Below, in pieces: positions 15,879 through 21,326 of a DNA stretch of 21,326 nucleotides. Within the stretch, counting starts at the first letter, position 1. Every line of letters begins with the position of its first letter. Origin of the DNA: JAEUKQ01 sp964414755. GTDB taxonomy: Bacteria; Pseudomonadota; Alphaproteobacteria; JAEUKQ01. The stretch lies in contig CAYPXH010000026.1 of assembly GCA_964414755.1 (NCBI GenBank), positions 1 to 21,326 of the forward strand, given 5' to 3'. Below the pieces are notes generated by a model. The model worked only from the letters and a program-made list of their open reading frames with translations, did not search any database and was not told the DNA's origin. Position numbers and translations under genes: made by a program.

Positions 15879-18350
15879 TTGTCATTCACTTATTCAAAAA
15901 GTAAAATCATCGCTGTCCTTGGCCCAACAAACACGGGTAAAACCCATCTGGCGATGGAAAGGTTATTGGCGCATCAATCTGGAATGATAGGTTTTCCCTT
16001 GCGATTATTAGCACGCGAGAATTACGAGCGCGCTGTTCGTTCTAAAGGCCATGATTATGTTGCATTAATAACGGGTGAGGAAAAAATTATACCCCCGAAA
16101 GCACGTTGGTGGATATGCACTGTCGAAGCAATGCCCATTGATAAAAAAGTAGATTTTGTTGCTGTTGATGAGATCCAGCTTGCAGCTGATCATGAACGGG
16201 GTCATATTTTCACTCAAAGGCTATTATTCGCCCGTGGTACAAGCGAGACCATGTTTATGGGTGCCACAACGATCCGTTCGATTCTCAATCAACTATTGCC
16301 AGAAAGCGATTATATTGAACGGCCACGTCTATCTGTTTTATCCCATACAGGATACCGCAAAATTTCTCGCCTTCCTAAACGCAGTGCTATTATTGCCTTC
16401 TCGTTTGAAGATGTTTACCGTATTGCCGACTTACTGCGCCACCAATGTGGTGGAACATCTATTGTTATGGGTGGATTAAGCCCTAGAACCCGAAATGCAC
16501 AAGTCGAAATGTATCAATCTGGCGAAGTGGATTATTTAGTAGCTACCGATGCAATCGGTATGGGATTAAATATGGACATTCATCATGTAGCCTTTGCAAA
16601 ATTGCAAAAATTTGACGGTCGTTACTTTCGATCATTAACATCCGCAGAAATTGCCCAAATTGCTGGTCGTGCCGGACGCCAATTGACGAATGGCTCTTTT
16701 GGGAGCACTGATCAGGCGGGATTATTAGATGCGTCAATTGTTGATTCTGTTGAAAATCATCGCTTTGACCAACTCGAACAAATAGAATGGCGCAATCACC
16801 AACTTGACTTTACGTCGCCGTCCAAATTACTTCATAGCCTTGATCAAAAACCTGCTAAATCATTCCTAAGACGCGTGCAAGAGGCCGATGATCAACGTTC
16901 CTTAAGCTTCTTGGTTAAAGATCCCGAAATTATTAAAGTTTGCCAAACCCGTCAAGACACCTACCTTTTATGGGAGGTTTGTCAGATTCCTGATTTTCGT
17001 AAGATGATGACAGATGCTCATGTGCATCTTATCAAAAAAGTGTTTTTACTTCTGCATGAACAACGGCATTTACCAGAAGATTGGGTAGCAAGTCAGGTTG
17101 AACGCCTTAATCATACAGAGGGTGATATTGATACACTTATGAATCGTCTGGGCCATATTCGGACATGGACATACATTTCATACAGACCGTCCTGGCTTAG
17201 TGTGCCAAAGGAATGGCAAGAAAAAACACGCCTAATTGAAGACAAACTTTCCGACGCACTGCATCGCCAACTTACTCAGCGGTTTGTTGATCGTCGACGC
17301 ACTGTTCTTGCCAAGCATTTAAGTACGGAACAGCCAACCCTGGCAGGCATTCAGCAAAATGGTCAGGTTGTTGTTGAAGGTTATCCAATCGGCTGGTTGC
17401 ATGGTTTTAGATTTATAGCCGAACCCGACCAAAATATTTCCTCTTATCATCAGTTGCACCAAGTAGCCCGGCGCGCCTTACGCCAAGAAATTGACCGTCG
17501 TATTGCAACGATACGACAATCAACTAATTTGACCATTGATGATAATGGCTATATTTACTGGGAGAACGCTCAAATTGCTTTGGTAACTAAAGGCAAAGAT
17601 ATTCTGTCACCCCTGGTTCGCGTTATAGCCGACGACCTGGTTGAACAGGGACAAAATCAGATTCTATCAAAATTATTAGAGGAATGGCTTAACCAATATC
17701 TGCGCAATAACTTGCCAATGCTTTATCTAAACCCCCTTAATACAAAACTGCCGGCACTGGGGCGTGGTTTGTTGTTTCAACTTCAACAATCTCTTGGTTT
17801 TGTTAACAAATTAGTTCTTGATGAACTGGGTCCTGAGCTACAAAAAACTGTTCCTATCGCTCGTAAGGACTTGTTTACAATTGGAAAATATGGCGCATGG
17901 TTATATGGAATATTTCAGCCTAACAGAATGAATTTAAGAACAATTCTTTGGCGTACCTTTTTCCAAAAGGAACCCAAGATTTCCCCACCAACAAAAAGGT
18001 TATTTTATATCAATAAAAAATCGCCCCTTAATTTTTATCAGGGTATCGGTTATTATTATGTAAACTCTTTCATGATAAGGGTCGATATGCTTGAAAAAAT
18101 TGAACTATATTTTGATCGTATTGCCCACCAAGGTGATTTTCAACTATCACAAAAACATGAAAATGATTTACAAGTAACATCCAAGCAATTGCCCGCTTTA
18201 CTGAAATTTCTAGGGTATCGACTCTATAAAAATGATCAGGGTGAATTTTATCGGCGCCGACACAAAATTTCCAAAGCAAAAAAAGGTGTTCTTAATTATT
18301 CTGATGAATCATCACCTTTTGCGATCTTAAAAAACCTGGGGACGGATTAA
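15879..18350 (+). CDS. SUV3-like DExH-box RNA helicase
   Basis: This 823-residue superfamily 2 helicase is of the type related to mitochondrial SUV3. It has Walker A GPTNTGKT (residues 15-22), motif II DEIQ (97-100), GATT (motif III-like), and LVATDAIGMGLNMDI with IAGRAGRQ (261-268) for motifs V and VI. The SUV3 hallmark F.K..KFDG.......S.EI.QI.GRAGR is present. The C-terminal half is all-alpha, ending in a basic tail (RRRHKISKAKKG). The family unwinds RNA; eukaryotic SUV3 works with RNA-degrading enzymes, while the alphaproteobacterial proteins are little studied and sometimes labelled only 'helicase'. Start: TTG at 15879 with a weak GAGA about 6 nt upstream; no in-frame ATG or GTG precedes it. 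An S4-domain RNA-binding protein follows after only 2 bp, implying translation from one message. Confidence 0.92.
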   Translation: MSFTYSKSKIIAVLGPTNTGKTHLAMERLLAHQSGMIGFPLRLLARENYERAVRSKGHDYVALITGEEKIIPPKARWWICTVEAMPIDKKVDFVAVDEIQLAADHERGHIFTQRLLFARGTSETMFMGATTIRSILNQLLPESDYIERPRLSVLSHTGYRKISRLPKRSAIIAFSFEDVYRIADLLRHQCGGTSIVMGGLSPRTRNAQVEMYQSGEVDYLVATDAIGMGLNMDIHHVAFAKLQKFDGRYFRSLTSAEIAQIAGRAGRQLTNGSFGSTDQAGLLDASIVDSVENHRFDQLEQIEWRNHQLDFTSPSKLLHSLDQKPAKSFLRRVQEADDQRSLSFLVKDPEIIKVCQTRQDTYLLWEVCQIPDFRKMMTDAHVHLIKKVFLLLHEQRHLPEDWVASQVERLNHTEGDIDTLMNRLGHIRTWTYISYRPSWLSVPKEWQEKTRLIEDKLSDALHRQLTQRFVDRRRTVLAKHLSTEQPTLAGIQQNGQVVVEGYPIGWLHGFRFIAEPDQNISSYHQLHQVARRALRQEIDRRIATIRQSTNLTIDDNGYIYWENAQIALVTKGKDILSPLVRVIADDLVEQGQNQILSKLLEEWLNQYLRNNLPMLYLNPLNTKLPALGRGLLFQLQQSLGFVNKLVLDELGPELQKTVPIARKDLFTIGKYGAWLYGIFQPNRMNLRTILWRTFFQKEPKISPPTKRLFYINKKSPLNFYQGIGYYYVNSFMIRVDMLEKIELYFDRIAHQGDFQLSQKHENDLQVTSKQLPALLKFLGYRLYKNDQGEFYRRRHKISKAKKGVLNYSDESSPFAILKNLGTD

Positions 18351-18352
18351 TA

Positions 18353-18661
18353 ATGAACGATAGTTCTTCACAAGAAATTAAGAAAATCAGGTTGGATAAG
18401 TGGTTATGGTGTGCACGTTTTTTAAAAACCCGAACACTTGCTACCAACTTTTGCACTGAAAACCGTGTTCGAATTAATGGACATGCTGTGCAAAAAGCCG
18501 GTGTATTCATTCAAATTGGTGATATTTTAACTTTTGCCTGGCAAAACAACATAGCCGTTGTGAAAGTGCTTGGTATTTCCAGCCATCGTGGACCATCATC
18601 TGAAGCAAAAAAACTATATGAAAAAATTGATCAGCCTGTACCTCTGGTTTCAACGAATTAA
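18353..18661 (+). CDS. S4-domain RNA-binding protein, HslR/Hsp15-like
   Basis: The 102-residue protein contains one S4 RNA-binding domain at about residues 12-60. It opens with IRLDKWLWCARFLKTRTLA and continues to NRVRINGHAVQKAGVFIQIGD, which are the two halves of the S4 fold. After it comes the VLGISSHRGPSSEAKKLYE tail seen in the HslR/Hsp15 group. Hsp15 of E. coli binds stalled 50S subunits carrying peptidyl-tRNA; whether this shorter relative does so is unknown. It lies 2 bp after the helicase gene, so translational coupling is likely and joint action on RNA is a reasonable inference. Confidence 0.92.
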   Translation: MNDSSSQEIKKIRLDKWLWCARFLKTRTLATNFCTENRVRINGHAVQKAGVFIQIGDILTFAWQNNIAVVKVLGISSHRGPSSEAKKLYEKIDQPVPLVSTN

Positions 18662-18690
18662 TAAAATTTTCCATGAACAATAATTAAATT

Positions 18691-18719
18691 TTGCTAGACT
18701 AATTCTAGCTTTAAATAAT
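18691..18719 (+). promoter_or_regulatory. Candidate promoter with overlapping dyad upstream of indolepyruvate oxidoreductase
   Basis: TTGCTA (18691-18696) and AATAAT (18714-18719) have 17-nt spacing. A perfect inverted repeat GCTAGA (18693-18698), CTAAT, TCTAGC (18704-18709) overlaps the -35 and spacer, where a regulator could block polymerase. The predicted leader is about 135 nt long. Confidence 0.45.
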
Positions 18720-18737
18720 TCATGAATTACATGAATA

Positions 18738-18754
18738 TTGCTGCGTGGCAGCAA
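18738..18754 (+). other. Perfect hairpin in the leader of the indolepyruvate oxidoreductase gene
   Basis: TTGCTGC (18738-18744), GTG, GCAGCAA (18748-18754) forms a 7-bp stem with a 3-nt loop. It is followed by GC and a run of eight A residues, not T, so it is not a terminator for the plus strand. It lies between the candidate promoter and the start codon, inside the predicted 5' leader. Confidence 0.5.
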
Positions 18755-18859
18755 GCAAAAAAAATTGCCAAGCATGTTGAACTATTTTATGGTAGCAACC
18801 CAACTAGGAAAATTTTCTGATTTACTACCTAGATAATACACACGATAACGAGGTTTTTT

Positions 18860-21326
18860 ATGGCACTTGCAAAGGTTACGCTTGATGACAAATATGCTTT
18901 GGAAACAGGACGTATCTATTTAACAGGCACCCAGGCCTTGGTGCGATTGCCTTTAATGCAGCGCCGGCGTGACCAGAAAGCTGGGTTAAACACTGGCTGT
19001 TTTATCAGTGGTTATCGGGGGTCACCGCTTGGGGGACTTGATCAGGCATTGTGGCGTGCTAAAAAATTTTTAAAATCGCACAATATTTATTTTCAGGCAG
19101 GCATTAACGAAGATCTTGCAGCAACGGCAATTTGGGGTAGCCAACAGACTCAATTATTTGGCGACCAGAAGTATGACGGCGCCTTTGCTATGTGGTATTC
19201 CAAGGGACCAGGTATTGATCGCTCTGGTGATGCCCTGCGGCATGGGCATTTGGCTGGCAGCTCGAAGCATGGTGGGGTTTTGCTGCTTGCAGGGGATGAT
19301 CACGGCAGCAAATCATCGACAACAGCTAATCAGTCTGAATTAACTTTCGTTGATTTAGCGATTCCTGTTTTAAATCCATCAAATATTCAAGAATTCCTGG
19401 ATTTTGGTATTCATGGTTGGGCAATGTCACGCTATTCTGGTTGTTGGATTGCCTTTAAGACGATTGCTGAAACCGTTGATTGTTCAGCTTCAGTATATGT
19501 TGACCCATATCGCGTAGTCATTACCACCCCGACAGATCTGATTTTACCTCCGGAAGGCTTAAATATTAGACAACCAGATTCACCGTTGGTAACTGCTAAT
19601 GCCCTTTATCAGGAAGAACTGTTGCACCGCTACAAATTACCTGCTGTTATGGCTTATGCCCGTGCAAACAAATTAGATCAAATTATCTGGAAACCACAAT
19701 CTAAACGCTTGGGAATTATTACTTGTGGCAAATCTTATCTCGATGTTAGGCAGGCCCTAAGCGATCTCGGAATTGATGAGATCCGGGCACGTGATCTTGG
19801 CATTGGTCTTTACAAAGTTACAATGACCTGGCCACTTGAACCCCAAGGCGTATTAGAGTTTGCCAAGGGTTTTCAAGAAGTATTAGTTGTTGAAGAAAAG
19901 AGATCGCTTTTAGAAAGCCAATTAAAAGAGTATTTATATCATATCGCTGCTGATCAGCGGCCAAAGGTTTTGGGGAAAACCGATGAAAACCATCGTTGGC
20001 TATTACCGCCAACCAACGAACTTAACGCCGATTTGATAGCTGAAGTTATTGCGGGCAGGCTTGGTGAATCTTTTCAGAGCAAGGAGATAAAAAGCCGATT
20101 AACCTTGCTAAGCCAAAAAAAGAATAGCCTGGCCCAATACGAACCGGCGATGAAACGCTTACCTTATTTTTGTTCGGGATGTCCACATAATACCTCAACC
20201 AAAGTGCCCGAAGGTAGTCGTGCTTATGGTGGTATAGGCTGTCATATTATGGCAACATGGATGGACCGTAATAACGACACGTTCACCCAAATGGGTGGTG
20301 AAGGTGTAACGTGGATTGGGCAGGCCCCGTTTTGCAAAACGGATCATATTTTTCAAAATTTAGGCGACGGTACCTATTTCCACTCGGGTATTTTAGCTAT
20401 TCGGGCAACGCTGGCTGCTCATGTTAACATCACTTTTAAAATTCTATATAATGATGCTGTTGCGATGACCGGCGGCCAACCTGTTGACGGCCAACTTGAT
20501 GTTTTGTCAATGGTGCGACAATTACAGGCTGAGGGTGTTAAGCGTATCGCAATTGTCAGCGATGACCCAGAAAAATATCCCACAGCCGTTTTCGACGGCC
20601 GATTGGTTACCGTTCATCATCGTGACGATCTTGATAAAACCCAGAAAGAATTTCAGCAAATTTCTGGAACAACCGTTATCATATATGATCAAACCTGCGC
20701 TGCTGAAAAAAGGCGTCGCCGCAAACGTGGATTGATGGATGATCCATCTAAAAGACTTTTTATTAATGAAGCCGTTTGCGAGGGATGTGGTGATTGTGGC
20801 GTACAATCAAACTGCTTATCGATTGTTCCGGTGGAGACCGAGTTTGGGCGCAAACGCGCCATTGACCAATCAAGCTGTAACAAGGATTATTCCTGTGTCA
20901 AAGGTTTTTGCCCCAGTTTTGTTACCGTTCAAGGGGGGCAGTTGAAAAAACCAAAGCCTGTTAATTTAAATACAGGTTCTGGTCAGCTACCAATGCCCCT
21001 TTCCCCCTCTCTTAGCCAACCATATAATATTTTAGTTACAGGTGTGGGCGGGACAGGCGTTGTAACTATTGGCGCTCTATTAGGCATGGCAGCACATCTT
21101 GAAGGCAAAGGCTGTTCTGTCCTAGATATGACTGGTCTTTCACAAAAAGGCGGAGCCGTTTTCAGTCATATTCGCATTGCACAAAAACCTGAAGAGATAT
21201 TTTCAGCGCGTATCGCGACAGCCTCTACCCACCTGCTGTTAGGTTGCGATATGGTTGTTGCAGCCAGCCGGGACTCACTAGCACGCCTCAACCCACTATT
21301 TAGCAAGGCAGTTATTAACACCCATG
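18860..21326 (+). CDS. Indolepyruvate ferredoxin oxidoreductase, fused large form (3' end outside the window)
   Basis: The frame is open without interruption from an ATG preceded by GAGG at about 6 nt to the last base, about 822 codons. Family members with this fused layout are about 1150-1200 residues, so some 330 are missing. The enzyme oxidatively decarboxylates aryl-pyruvates from aromatic amino acids to aryl-acyl-CoA, passing electrons to ferredoxin. The N-terminal part has SGYRGSPLGGLD. The TPP-binding part has CSGCPHNTS (Cys438, Cys441), YGGIGCH (Cys461) and YNDAVAMTGGQPVDG. A [4Fe-4S] segment follows: CEGCGDCGVQSNC (Cys640, 643, 646, 651) and SSCNKDYSCVKGFCPSF. The gamma-type domain begins with GVGGTGVVTIGALLGMAAH at about residue 728 and includes LSQKGGAVFSHIR. 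No frameshift or missing key residue was seen. Confidence 0.95.
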   Translation, partial: MALAKVTLDDKYALETGRIYLTGTQALVRLPLMQRRRDQKAGLNTGCFISGYRGSPLGGLDQALWRAKKFLKSHNIYFQAGINEDLAATAIWGSQQTQLFGDQKYDGAFAMWYSKGPGIDRSGDALRHGHLAGSSKHGGVLLLAGDDHGSKSSTTANQSELTFVDLAIPVLNPSNIQEFLDFGIHGWAMSRYSGCWIAFKTIAETVDCSASVYVDPYRVVITTPTDLILPPEGLNIRQPDSPLVTANALYQEELLHRYKLPAVMAYARANKLDQIIWKPQSKRLGIITCGKSYLDVRQALSDLGIDEIRARDLGIGLYKVTMTWPLEPQGVLEFAKGFQEVLVVEEKRSLLESQLKEYLYHIAADQRPKVLGKTDENHRWLLPPTNELNADLIAEVIAGRLGESFQSKEIKSRLTLLSQKKNSLAQYEPAMKRLPYFCSGCPHNTSTKVPEGSRAYGGIGCHIMATWMDRNNDTFTQMGGEGVTWIGQAPFCKTDHIFQNLGDGTYFHSGILAIRATLAAHVNITFKILYNDAVAMTGGQPVDGQLDVLSMVRQLQAEGVKRIAIVSDDPEKYPTAVFDGRLVTVHHRDDLDKTQKEFQQISGTTVIIYDQTCAAEKRRRRKRGLMDDPSKRLFINEAVCEGCGDCGVQSNCLSIVPVETEFGRKRAIDQSSCNKDYSCVKGFCPSFVTVQGGQLKKPKPVNLNTGSGQLPMPLSPSLSQPYNILVTGVGGTGVVTIGALLGMAAHLEGKGCSVLDMTGLSQKGGAVFSHIRIAQKPEEIFSARIATASTHLLLGCDMVVAASRDSLARLNPLFSKAVINTH

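Noticed and set aside
18738..18768. Hairpin plus homopolymer as a terminator of the S4 gene
   Set aside because: The run after the stem on the plus strand is A, not T, so it cannot act as a Rho-independent terminator for the upstream genes.
1..21326. Defence island, phage, secretion system, biosynthetic cluster, CRISPR array or insertion sequence
   Set aside because: No regularly spaced direct repeats, transposase, integrase or nuclease/toxin modules were seen; almost all coding space is filled by recognisable housekeeping or metabolic genes.

Overview
The window looks like a chromosomal stretch from a low-GC alphaproteobacterium (roughly 40% G+C by eye). The supporting evidence is a ~1600-residue NAD-specific glutamate dehydrogenase, a C-terminal heparinase II/III protein of the alphaproteobacterial type, a SUV3-like helicase paired with a small S4-domain protein, ccmABC cytochrome c maturation genes, and a fused indolepyruvate ferredoxin oxidoreductase. 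No insertion sequence, phage gene, integrase or CRISPR array was seen. Genus cannot be told from the sequence; the low G+C and tight gene packing would fit a host-associated or streamlined lineage, but that is inference.

Layout. (1) 1-853: the 3' end of a heparinase II/III gene (+). Its first ~40-56 bases have a base and codon composition unlike everything that follows. (2) 919-7023 (-): the large glutamate dehydrogenase followed 30 bp later by a UMF1/Atg22-like MFS permease. (3) 7191-7698 (-): a small four-helix membrane protein containing an internal duplication, with a clear terminator and a palindrome over its likely -35. (4) 7997-8072: tRNA-Ala(CGC) behind an extended -10 promoter. (5) 8272-8649: a small VOC/glyoxalase-fold protein (+). 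(6) 8718-10806 (-): ccmA-ccmB-ccmC heme-handling ABC system. (7) 11079-13769 (+): aconitase A, ending in a strong terminator that lies against the stop codon of convergent htpG (13830-15698, -). (8) 15879-18661 (+): SUV3-like helicase and S4 protein, 2 bp apart. (9) 18860-21326 (+): indolepyruvate ferredoxin oxidoreductase, open through the end of the window. This last gene has no stop codon here.

Physiology. The genes point to an amino-acid-fed, respiratory metabolism. Glutamate is oxidised to 2-oxoglutarate, aconitase serves the TCA cycle, aryl-pyruvates from aromatic amino acids are oxidised to aryl-CoA by the ferredoxin oxidoreductase, and c-type cytochromes are built through the Ccm system I. 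HtpG and the helicase/S4 pair belong to protein and RNA quality control. Most of the window is housekeeping; I see no convincing new multi-gene system. The less ordinary items are the helicase/S4 module, the duplicated membrane protein with its operator-like palindrome, several dyads in promoter regions, and a likely chimeric left end.
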